Shown: one piece after another, positions 50,103 to 60,200 of the stretch
Layout of the letters: the number at the start of each line of letters is the position of its first letter
How positions within the stretch are numbered: position 1 is the first letter of the stretch
NCBI GenBank assembly: GCA_023634235.1
Contig: JAMKCF010000011.1
Location: 19,268,027-19,332,026, forward strand
DNA: 64,000 nucleotides
Origin: Pisaster brevispinus
Taxonomy: Eukaryota; Echinodermata; Asteroidea; Forcipulatida; Asteriidae
Direction: 5' to 3'
Notes under the pieces: generated by a model
What the model saw: the letters and a program-made list of their open reading frames with translations, nothing else
The model's database searches: none
What the model was told of the DNA's origin: nothing
Position numbers and translations under genes: made by a program

Positions 50103-50330
50103 TTCCTTAAACCACCTAAGCTCCCTGGGGAGTATACAGCCCGTGCTGCCAATACGTAGCGCGCTACGCTTTTACTCCTGGGTGACGAGAAGCAATTACA
50201 GTTAAGTGTCTTTCTGATGCTCAAGGACACACGTGTCATAACCGGGACTCGAACCCACACCCTGATGACTCGGCAACCAGAACTTGAGTCCGATGCGCTG
50301 AACTGCACGGCCACGACACGCCACGACTTT
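50103..50330 (-). mobile_element. tRNA-derived SINE copy
   Basis: The minus strand has the tRNA-like head (GCCGTGCAGTTCAGCGCAT, GGTTCGAGTCCCGG as its B box after one mismatch) and a body with CTTAACTGTAATTGCTTCTC and CTCCCTGGGGAGTATACAGC at its far end. It shares that tail with the copy at 62216. Confidence 0.65.
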
Positions 50331-50424
50331 TGCAAAAAGAAATACCGGTATCCGCCAAGCATGGCGCTCAAGACCTTGGGTTCCAGTTCCCTGGGGCATA
50401 CCCACATCCAGGAACTTTGTGGTT

Positions 50425-50575
50425 TAAAAATGGAATTTTAAATTGAAATCTACGCCAGTTTGACCAATTTCTGAGTCATTTTGACACTCATTCCGGGTCA
50501 TATTGACCCAGAAATGGGTCGGGCACCGCGGGACCTGAATCCGGGTCAATTCTGAACCATTTTTAGATTGTTTCA
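50425..50575 (-). repeat. TGACCC-type dispersed repeat, copy 3
   Basis: GAGTCATTTTGACACTCATT, TTGACCCAGAAATGGGTC and CTGAATCCGGGTCAATTCTG; opposite orientation to the copies at 10199 and 15985. Confidence 0.6.
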
Positions 50576-50607
50576 TTGAACCAATTATTTCATTGGTAAA
50601 AATCAAT

Positions 50608-50850
50608 CACAGCTCCCTGAGCAGTGTGCATCCTCTGATGCCCACTATGAGACCAGGCTAGTTGAATTACAACCCCCCCCCCCATACAACTGTACCAATT
50701 TACTCCTGGGCGAAGTGCCGCAATAATGGTTAAGGGTCTAACTAAACACAAAGTGTAATGACCGGCTAGGCCAGGACTCAACCTTACACCTCGGTGGCAA
50801 AGCCATCGGAACAGGAGCCTAGTGCACTATACCACTCGACCACGGACCCT
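50608..50850 (-). mobile_element. tRNA-derived SINE copy, diverged
   Basis: The same layout as the neighbouring copy at 50103-50330, seen in inverse: GCTCCCTGAGCAGTGTGCA, TTTACTCCTGGGCGAAGTG, GGTTAAGGGTCTAAC, then a head ending CCACTCGACCACGGACCCT. Interrupted by a C-run. Confidence 0.55.
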
Positions 50851-51489
50851 CTCATATTTGCTTGTTTGTTTGTTGCGGTTTTGTTGTTGTTTTCTTTTCT
50901 TTTTCTCTTTCTCTCATTGTGTGAAACGAAACATTTAGAATTATAGAATTATACATTTTATTGTCCGCATCATAGAAAATACAGACATTTTGCTTCCATT
51001 GGCTGATTTACAAATTTAAAAATACATTAGATAAAAACATGATTAGCACACAGTACTTACACTAAAAAAAAATTAAAAGGCAAGAAGTGAATGCATAAAA
51101 CAGCATCACTTACCAAACATATCACTTACCAATTATTAGACATAAATAAGTTACCACTATAGAACATAGAACCGTTATTTACAATGCCGTAGCCACCATG
51201 ACAGACTTCCTATTATATTACTCAGTAATAAATTAACCTTAATAACAGAAATAGTGCTCACTAACTACAGGGGACCCGACCTATACTGTTACGTTCAGTC
51301 TCGTTTTGGTTCACGTTGTACTGAATAGAAGACAAGCACAAATGACTGCGTCACGATTTAGAACCCACTTTCTCCACAATCAATCTTGCACCATATTATC
51401 CTGAAGGACGTTAGGTACACGACTTTCCACTCTCCACTTCTGCCTATCTTTCGCTTTTCGGTGTTCCAAGAAGAAGGTGCTGTTAGCAA

Positions 51490-51732
51490 TGATTTCATTT
51501 TATTCCCCCATCTCTTCCTTGGCCCACCACGTCTATTTTTTCCCGAGTTAACGTTTCAAGTAAGATGCGTTTTGGAAGTCTGTTGTGTTCCACTCTCACT
51601 AAGTGGCCAAACCAGGCAAGATGGGTCTTGTAGATGCGTGAGGTGATCGTCTCTGGTGGGTTGGTTGCCAATAGCTGGCACTCTCCTCCACACCTCTTCG
51701 TTTCGAACTTTGTCTTGCAACAGAAGAAATAA
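51490..51732 (-). mobile_element. Non-LTR retrotransposon relic next to transporter B
   Basis: The minus strand reads LQDKVRNEEVWRRV and, after a frameshift, THLAWFGHLVRVEHNRLPKR and ILLETLTREKI. This is the C-terminal signature (WxGHxxRM...RxPK) of a LINE reverse transcriptase. Both frames are short. It lies 30-270 bp beyond the transporter B stop codon. Confidence 0.65.
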
Positions 51733-51763
51733 AACTAATGATGGGCATATAGATGCTTCTTAA

Positions 51764-52135
51764 TCACTGATATTCATACTGCTTAACGTAAATGTTGTAT
51801 AATGCCGACAGCAGGACGCCAAGTCCGATGTACATGAGCACCATCAAAGTCGGTATGGGTAGAGCTTCGGCAAGGACATCGCCTGCATACGAATTGTGAA
51901 CGATGGTCAGCACAAGCAGTGAGCTTTTGTTGGACGCGCAGAGCGCCATCGCCCGGCTCGTTGCGTGCTCTTGCCCGCACAGCGTACCGATGATGTAGGT
52001 TCCGGCCAGCATGAGGAGAAGATAGATAAGCACTGAGCTTACTCCAACAATCGAAGCTTGCAAAGACCTAGGGATCTGTACAGTCGTCAGGACAACCATT
52101 ACTACGATGAGAAGGATCGGTAAGAAGCTGAGAAA
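51764..52135 (-). CDS. Transporter B exon 3 (C-terminal half)
   Basis: After TTTTGAAACAG it encodes FLSFLPILLIVVMVV through the ASNKSSLLVLTIVHNSYAG helix region to VKQYEYQ and TGA. The C-terminal tail is short. A LINE relic begins within about 40 bp downstream. Confidence 0.85.
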   Translation of the reverse strand, partial: FLSFLPILLIVVMVVLTTVQIPRSLQASIVGVSSVLIYLLLMLAGTYIIGTLCGQEHATSRAMALCASNKSSLLVLTIVHNSYAGDVLAEALPIPTLMVLMYIGLGVLLSALYNIYVKQYEYQ

Positions 52136-53678
52136 CTGTTTCAAAATAGAGAAGGGGAAAGTATTATTACTAAACAGGGAAATAACTATTATAAAAACGA
52201 CCCACGAAATTATGAGAAGACTTTTCAGAAGTTCCTTTCAAAGGGTTTGCCAGTTTTTAATGGACTGCGAGCGTTTGTTTCGACGGCAACACTGAGCCAC
52301 AAAGTCAACATGGCGAGGCTGTGGCTTATGTGCTAGCCGTAACTGTTTAGCCAGAGCCTTTTAATGTTCCAATGAGTCTAACTGAAGACGAGAGAGTTGG
52401 CACGAATGTTGCTCTTTCAAAAAAAAAAAAAAAACAGTGTTGTGTTCATCATTTTTAGGGTACGGTACTTACCCTAACCGTACGTTCGGCCCATTTCTCG
52501 TGGTACTTTCTGAACACCATGCCAACAGCTAAACCTGTCATATACTGTATCAGGATTATGACAATGGTGTAATGGGGAATCTCGGCTAGGTTGAGCTGCG
52601 AGAACGCCGACGAACAGAAGACAATGCCCAGTGGAATCAAACCCACGGCCATGGCGGTCGAGAGCAAGATGACCGACAAGCTATACAAACAAATTGAAAG
52701 TTATCATCACATTGAGAAGGAGGATTTTTCTTTTTAAATGCCTCAAATTTCTCAGCTCTTTTGACAGCCTGTGCCCGGAAAAAGATCACAATTTTTTGCG
52801 GACAGGGGGCTTTAAAAGCATTACGTACAAACTTGTGTCTCAAGAAAACCGAACATGAAAGTTTGATCGGTTTTCTGCCATTCATAAGTCAGTACATAAA
52901 GGTTAATACAGGCTAACAATTGTTATAATTATTCATAAATCTACTGTTTTCATTCATACACGCTAATAATTAGGGCCCATTCATAAAATATACAGCCTTC
53001 GTTAATACAGGCCTCTACATGTTGTCAAATAACATTAGATTACTTATTTTAAAATTTTGCCATGTTTTGTGTATCAAACGAAGCGAGTCACCTTTGCTGT
53101 TTCAAAATTAAACGAAGCCCATCGTTTTTGATGACACGTTTAAAAGTGGTTGATTTCATGATTCTTCGAAGATTGCAAAACATTAAAACACAACTTGAAA
53201 TGAACCTTCCCAAAACCAATGATCCGTCATGCTTTTAACAGAATGCATGAGCGTAATTTCGACTTTAACTCCCTGCCTCACGTTCTTGTAAATTTGCTTC
53301 AGCGTTACTATAGGTGTAGGCCTACAACAACGAACGCAACTCCAGTTCTCACCACAAAGTCACGTCCGCATCGGTGTAGTAGGCGAATGTGGGCGAGAGT
53401 ATATCAGCTGGACAACACGACGCAACCAGCATCGTGATACCGTCTGAAAAATGAAGACCAAAAGCTAAAGTTAAGATGTAGGCGCCGAGAGGAGCCACGA
53501 ACACCACCGCTAACATGGTCAGCCACATCGCGCTCGGTTTCTTGACGCAGTTCGTGAAGTCATCCGGTGTGACTTTACAGCCGATGATCATCGAGCCAAT
53601 GCTTATCACTACATGGAGGAAGATTGTATGGATTGTGATGATCGCTTCGTACTCAGGCAGCGCAGTCTCCCCTTCCAT
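51764..53678 (-). CDS. SLC10-fold (bile acid/sodium symporter family) transporter, copy B
   Basis: Paralogue of the plus-strand transporter at 38249-40496. Exons 53678-53353, 52680-52473 and 52135-51764 give 906 nt, 301 residues, with about nine hydrophobic segments. The start MEGETALPEY at 53678 has A at -3 and G at +4; the only upstream in-frame sequence is eight or so non-ATG codons and then a stop. Conserved blocks shared with copy A: GCKVTPDDFTNCVKKP, HFSDGITMLV, ADILSP, LLSTAMAVG, LAEIPHYTIVIILI, GTYIIG and RAMALCASNKSS. The sodium-ligand positions are likewise altered (Pro96, Cys244, Lys248). Family knowledge suggests an organic anion or steroid-like substrate; the sequence does not show which. 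A TATA-like box lies upstream at 54079-54073. Confidence 0.85.
52473..52680 (-). CDS. Transporter B exon 2
   Basis: A 208-nt exon after TTTGTATAG, encoding CLSVILLSTAMAVGLIPLG to AERTVR before a GTAAGT donor (exit phase 0). Same length and phases as copy A exon 2. Confidence 0.85.
53353..53678 (-). CDS. Transporter B exon 1
   Basis: Residues 1-108 plus two bases. Three hydrophobic segments and the CKVTPDDF...VKKP signature. It ends TTTGTG before a GTGAGA donor, phase 2, at the same codon as in copy A. The leader is shorter than in copy A. Confidence 0.84.
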
Positions 53679-54072
53679 TTTTGATGATGACGTCCGCAAC
53701 AAGTCTCCCCCCAGTGATAGTCAAAAATAACATCAATCGTCAAACAATCTGTGTGGATTTTTTTTTCGGGTTTTGTGAAAGCCGCAGTGCGACTTCCACC
53801 GTGGACCTTTTTCCCCGCGGTTTTGCAACAACTTTTCTCTCGTCTTCAGTAAACGTTTCTGCCGCAAGGGTGAACAACACAGTTGAATCACTTCTCTGAT
53901 TTTCTGTGCACTCATTCATGGTTTGAAAAGTCCCAGCAACGGCCGGTCGGCCTTGCATTGGACAATAACTCCATATTGTGGATTCCGACTGAGGGAATAC
54001 TTCAGCACCACTCAACTGTAAACTGAGCCCAGATAGTCAGACAACCACAGTACAACAGATCAACTACTTGCC

Positions 54073-54079
54073 TTTTATA
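54073..54079 (-). promoter_or_regulatory. TATA-like box upstream of transporter B
   Basis: CCTATAAAAGG on the minus strand, about 395 bp upstream of the transporter B start codon. If used, transcription would begin near 54045 and leave an about 365-nt leader. Position and sequence fit a core promoter; nothing else confirms it. Confidence 0.4.
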
Positions 54080-57000
54080 GGGTTTTGCCGTTCGTGTGTG
54101 TCTGTTTATTGCTCAATGGTTTTACTGCAGGCTTGTGTTTGTCAGTATCGACCAACAGGGATAAAAAAAAATAATAATAATAAAGTCGATTAGCACCATA
54201 AAAATGTATAATCATTGTGTGAAAAGTAATACATTCATGTGATGAAAAAAAAAATTATCATCTAATAATGTTAATCAGTCGGATTTTAAACTTTGCATGG
54301 TGGGAATACAAGCTAGTGAGTTACTGCTTAACCACCCCAGCTCACAAAGAGAGAGGAGGGAGTTCGTGTATGGCGTATCCGCTAGATAAGAAGGAAAACA
54401 AATCTGATTATTTTGTTTGTGGTGAGGTTAGCTCAGACTGGGTCTAACTTTCACGGGCTTGGTATACACTGCCTGTTCATTGTGCGTTTAGTTGGCGAAC
54501 ATTTTGCCAAAGGGCGTTGGCAAAGTTCGGGGAGGTGCGACGTCTCCGCATACGTTGCCCCGACGCCTTTTGCACCCACGTCCACGCGTTCCGTCGAAAA
54601 CGTGTGCGTAAGCTTGTGTTTTTCACCAAAGTGGAACGCACGTGGATGTGAAGTTCAAATAATTACGGACACTAGGCATGTGAGATCATAGGCTGTAAGG
54701 GGCCATACATTCAGAGCAACCAATCTTTAAAATTTTCGATCTTTTTTTTTCCGAAATTTTTTTGACCCAGTGGTAGGAAAAAACCTAAAACAAACCACAT
54801 TCCATTTTGAATTTGGAGGAAATGGTATTATGAGTTAGTTCATTATTATTGGACAGGTTTGCTGACTATGGTATATTTATCATCATCGTAAGTTTACACC
54901 GGTAGGCCTGCCAAACCAATGGCCAAACCTACCAAAATACTGTCGTGGGTAATCATTTCGATTAAAATTGTTGTGAGACGATTGTGATGGAACATAATTT
55001 TCCTAATCACCCATGAATGACGTTAGGCTTAACACTTTTTTCCGGCAGTTCTAAGGCCGCTTTCCCCACCACTTTTTGTGTAATAATATTGGATAGGCCT
55101 AATATAAAACCAACAATACATTGTTCATATCCAAAACCCCGCCCACCATTTTAAGTTTCTGAAAGGTCTCACCGTAAAAAGCTACCTTTCTTCTCTACTT
55201 AGTCTCGTTTAGCCTAGATATATATCACATAATAGTCACTCCATGAAAACATTCTTTCAATTTGCTAAAATTTCGGTGTTCCGGTTCGGAAGTGTATTTT
55301 TATATTCTCAAAAAAACTCAAGGTGTTTCCGAGCGAAATAATACCGATTTGACGTCTCAGAAAAAACGGCTCTTGGGGGCGCACTATTTTAGTCTGGTAC
55401 CCATTTATAAAGTTGTTATTATCGCAGCAAATATGGAATGGGCGGCAGTTACCAGTTATATCATTTCCATGCGCCGCGAAAGTTAACAAAAACTTGTGAA
55501 GTTGCCTAGAGTTTTCGCTTTCCAATTCCATGAGTTTAATCTGTTTTATATTCAAAATTTGCCATAGATACAAGGAAATAAGGGTCTTCTTAAAAGAGCT
55601 GTAAGTGTCATACTTTTCGGTGTACTTTGTTTAGGTTGTTAGTAGTTGTTTCTTGTTTCATTCAATCATGTCTATCCTTGTTTCCGGACATGCATTATTG
55701 CATTGGGCAGTGGGATCTGATCTGATGCAATGCAATCAGTCAAATAAAAACACCGTCTCATCTCATCTGTCAGCTGCCAGTGTCACTAACTCATGAACTA
55801 CGGCGGGGTGACTAACAATGCATAAGTCACAACACTGGCTTTGCAGTAACAGCAACACTTCAGTACTGCGGTTAAAATTTCACTTGAATTATAATTTTTG
55901 TTAAAATTCTAATTGTAACATGTGTAACGACTAACGGTAAGGTCAAAAACATGTTTTATTAATTAAATTTTACATGATCTCAGGAGTCAGTGTGTGTGTG
56001 GGGGGGGCATTCAATTTGTACTACCATGTCCATACAACCTGTGCAGTTGATTGGTTTATGATAAAAGAAAGTGCCTTTTCTTTTTCTTTTTTTGTGGTTA
56101 TGGTTGTATTTTACTATTATTATTAAGGCTTAGTTAGTGCCAGTAGCAGTACCAGCTAAGTTGTACTAAACACTAATTAATATAATTCTAGTTTAGTACT
56201 ACTAAGTAGCCAACATTAGTTAACTTGGTAATTTTCAGTAATTTTTTACCAATGCTTCGTGGCTCAGTGGAAGGTCTCCCGTTTATCAACCGACATGTTC
56301 CGGTACTGCCATCTTTTTTGTTTTAGCCCCCCCCCAAAAAAAAATTAATAAATAAATAAACAATTTAAATATAACAGTATTCTTTTGTTGAAACTGAAAG
56401 TTTACTCCTACATTGAAATGGACTGTATTTTACAACCTTTTCTTCTTTTATTTGTGGTTCCGGAGAATTCAGATTTTTTTTAAGGGAGATGCACTACAGT
56501 CCGAAATCATAAAATGGTCCACTATTAATAAGTACTATTACTAAAACCCCTTAAAACAGTCTCTTTGCATATTCAGTTGCTGGCGCAATGCACAGCAGCC
56601 GTGCGATTTTCATGTTTTTTCCTCGTTTCAGGATTTCTCTCAAAACTTCCACGGGCGTTTAAATGTTCTTGGAAGAAGTGAAGCAATCACCGAACAAAGG
56701 GAGGAAGAAATAGTCCGCACTGTGTCCAAACCTGTAGTTTTGTAGTTCTGTCATGCACAGAGTCTGTAAACCTCTTGAAATGGTTCAGGATCTAGAATAA
56801 CAGGGAACCAAGGCAAGCAACTCATTTTTTATATATTTTTTTTTTCTTCAGGTTTTATGAAATTTCGTCCCTGACACTGCCTTCAAAAAATGGTTGATCA
56901 ACTCGACTCGACACTCAACTGGAAAGTCACATGAGACATCTTGCCATTAAATGTGTGTTAACGTTACTTTTACGTTTCTTCAAAACTTCTTTTTTATCAC

Positions 57001-57190
57001 AATCACAGTTTCACCCTAAGAGTGTTTTAAGATTAAGAAGAAGTAGTTTTATGAAAACGGCAGATTTTTTATTTTATTTATTTATTTTTTTTTGCTCTCT
57101 GTAAAGGATGTATAGGTCGATCTACATGTAGCTGATAAGGTCTTGTCTCCAGCCGGCCGTGCCTCTTTAACTTAAAAGTCTTTCGAAACG
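54080..57190. other. Intergenic stretch between transporter B and ATR (divergent promoters)
   Basis: The two genes are divergent, so both promoters should lie here. The TATA-like box for transporter B is at the left; the ATR side has no clear TATA box, only T-rich runs at 57065-57092. A short inverted repeat lies at 54573-54650. The rest is AT-rich with nothing recognised. Confidence 0.5.
54573..54650. repeat. Short inverted repeat, possible small element
   Basis: CACCCACGTCCACGCGTTCC (54573-54592) and GGAACGCACGTGGATGTG (54633-54650) pair with a few mismatches around a 40-bp loop. CpG-rich compared with its surroundings. Confidence 0.5.
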
Positions 57191-57285
57191 ATGGCTTCAA
57201 CATCTTCAAACTCAGCCCCAGGGATGTCTGGGTCTAACTTGGGTACCCTTCAAGCTGCTCTGGACATCATGAAAGATGCACAATT
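57191..57285 (+). CDS. ATR: ATR exon 1 (coding start)
   Basis: Encodes MASTSSNSAPGMSG... then LQAALDIMKDAQ plus two bases, before a GTAAGT donor. The Ser-rich leader is low complexity; the LQAAL helix corresponds to the first helix of ATR. Phase 2 exit. Confidence 0.75.
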
Positions 57286-60200
57286 GTAAGTGAAAAAAAC
57301 TCAATTGAATTCGTTCGGCTCATCGGAGCAGTGTGCTGAGAATGCTATTACAATTCAACCACAGCAGTTTATGAAAACAGCTGGTTTATCTTTTGTTTAT
57401 TTTGTGATCAGCTCATCATGTACACAGCAGCAGCAGACGGTAGCACTAAAGACAATCCGTAAGACCATCTGTGACCTCGTTGACAAGAACACTGACCCGC
57501 AGAGAGGTACGTTTACTACGCATCTAGTTAACTTTATCGGGTGAATCTTTGCTGGCCTGTTCATAATGTTCATGGAATTTGTGATGATTTTACAATTGAT
57601 CCCACCCACTCTTGGTAACGTTTTCAAGTGAGTTGTATCTTAAAGAGAGTGTTATGTCAGGCCTGGAATTTCGTCTTTGAGAAGCAAGGCCATTTCATTT
57701 TTCAAAGGGCACTTCCATTGAAAAATCTTAAAGACTATGGGATACTTTTAAAGGGGCACCAGGGCCAAGACCAGGGCAACAGAGGCCATGGCCTCTGTGG
57801 AAATCCAGGCCTGTTTTGTAATGTTAACCCTTTAACATGGCGTGTCATGGCCGAGCGGATAAGAGCACCGGACTCGAGCTCTGGTGTTTCCGACTCAGCA
57901 GAGTGTGGGTTTGAGTCCCGGTCGTGACACTTGTGTCCTTAAGCAAGACACTTAACCCATGATTGCTTCGTCCTTCGGATGGGACGTAAAGCTGTTGGTC
58001 CCGTGTGTTGTGTAACGCACGTAAAAGAACCCAGTGCACTTATTGCAAAGAGAAGGGGTCCGCCCCGGTGTTCCTGGTTTGATTGGCTGCATATTGCGCC
58101 ACAGCACCTCGTAAACCATTACATGGTGCTATAAAGGAATAGGTCTCATACTTCAAAAATGTAGCTCCACATACCTTGCAGGAAAAAAAGAAGAAAAAAA
58201 ATACTGAGCTGTTTCACTGAGAGGTCTCCCCAGGGTAAAGAAGAAATAAATAAATAAACAAATAAATAACAAGTGACAATGGAATTTTCGGTTTGTTCTC
58301 TTGTCCAAAGTGTCTCTGGAGTTGTCAAAGGAAACCAGCGGCACTCCAGTCACTGTGTCCGTCCTCAACTTCGTGAACCACTGCATTCAAAAGTTTCCGC
58401 GTCTGTTTGTGGGAAACAGTGTGGCATTGTTCAGCGCTAACGAAACCATCGGCCCTGTGAGACCTCAGCTACAGGCCCCTCGAGATCCGGAGTGCTGCAT
58501 ATGCAAAGGTACGAGACGGGGTGTCGGCCTCGATTGTTAAGAGAGTTCTTCCATGGTGCTCTTTAGATCTATGAGGTAGACTAGTAGCAGGGCTCGTATT
58601 TCACACTGGACCGCAGGCCCGAGGCCAGTGATTTTAGTGTCGGACTCGACAATTCCGGCTGGCTTGTGTTCTTCAATTGAGTAACAATACTTCACTGTGT
58701 AATAATAAAGACAAACTATGTTCAAATGACTTCGAGTCCCATGATTGTCTTTCAGTTCTGTTGAGTAATGATGTATACTTAAAACACCAATAAAAACAAA
58801 ATGGAGATAAAACTTCCAAAACATGCCTTTGTGCTTTTTTTTTTAATAAAAAAACAGTTAAACATGTTTAAATGCAACAGGGTACAGGTGTCAGGAAGTT
58901 TGTTGCTCATTTTCTTTCTGGTCTTGTAGGAAATTTTCTGTTCAAGTCAAAGTTTTGAGCTACAAGCCCTGCAGTCTCGAGCCCAGAGTGGGCTAGTCAC
59001 TACTTACATGTATTAGTGTAATACCACGAGCGTAACCTCAACGTCATAGGTCTAAGAGCACCACCATGGTATTGGAACTATTTGTTAAGAATCTCGGTTA
59101 GCAGAAACAAGTTACCAGCCAAAATACAACATAAATACATATTGGTAGTGACTGGTTTCCTGCCACGTTTTACCATAGCAGTAAAATCTGCTACAGGATA
59201 ATAAATGTTAAGAAATCCGTAACTGATTCCAGGGCCAAGTTTGGGACTTTGTGCCTTTCTTTATTTTCTTCAGGTTAGATTCTTATCTTGAAAGAGTGTT
59301 ACTTTTGTTTAAACCAGAGTGAAAAAATTTTTCACCTCGATGCTAACTTGATGCTAACTTATTACGTTGTGTTATTTTTGTAATAATAATAACATAATAA
59401 TAATAAGCAGGCATTTGTAGAACGCCTTTTCCAAAGGTTGCAAATCGCTAGGATTTGTACAACACAGGTCGAAGGTCAAGATCAAAGGTGGCCCAAACAC
59501 GTGCGTTTACTAGTACTACTTGGCAATAAACAATTAGCTTCTTTCCAATTGCACAGGACTGAACATGTGGCTTCTGTCCCGCCTGATGAGAATTCTGAAT
59601 GATTATTTCTGTCAAAGCCTCCATGAGCAAGTCAGCCAGATCATTGTCGCTCTACTGCAGGCGGTGAAGTACAAAGACCCTCCGTCTTTCACGGAACTCT
59701 TGACTGAACTCTGCGAGCTTGCAGCAGGTGAGACTACACCACATCCACACCTTGACGCTGTATATTGTTATTCATTCAACCACAATACAAATATAGAAAA
59801 ACCTACAATAATACAGTAATAGTGGCTTCTTATATAGCGCTCATACCCGTCACTCAGTGACGCTCAAGGCGCTTCAACATTCAGTATTTTCCTGCAAAGT
59901 ATTGTTGAGCTACGTTTTTTGAAGTATGAGACCTACTCCCTTACATTAGCACCCTGTTCGTTGGCTTCTAGAGCTCGATGCGTTGCATTTTGTTAAACAA
60001 ATTAATTAACGTGTAGTTGGGATACTTATGGGTGTCATACAATCATTGACTTCAAGTGTCTGTAACATTTTGCTGAATAGTTTTGGTTGACTAGTTTTTG
60101 TGAGCCGATGGGACACCAAACTTTAAGACTGCATTGTTCCCGTTTGGTGATGCTCAGCCATGTTCGGGTGTGTCTTCGGGTGGAAATTACTGTAAACCAA

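Larger units (their letters stand above)
40497..51763. other. Repeat-rich interval between the convergent transporter genes
   Basis: Eleven kilobases of 3' flanks and repeats: LINE relics, three inverted-repeat elements, the trinucleotide array, SINEs and the 420-bp-period duplication. A weak exon-like stretch ends at a GTAAGA donor at 42016. No intact gene. Confidence 0.65.

Noticed and set aside
53679..53702. Upstream start for transporter B (LLRTSSSK extension)
   Set aside because: The upstream codon is TTG, not ATG, and an in-frame stop lies just beyond; the first ATG is at 53678.
57840..57925. A functional tRNA gene
   Set aside because: A and B boxes are present but the cloverleaf does not close and the sequence continues into a repeated body, so it is a SINE head.
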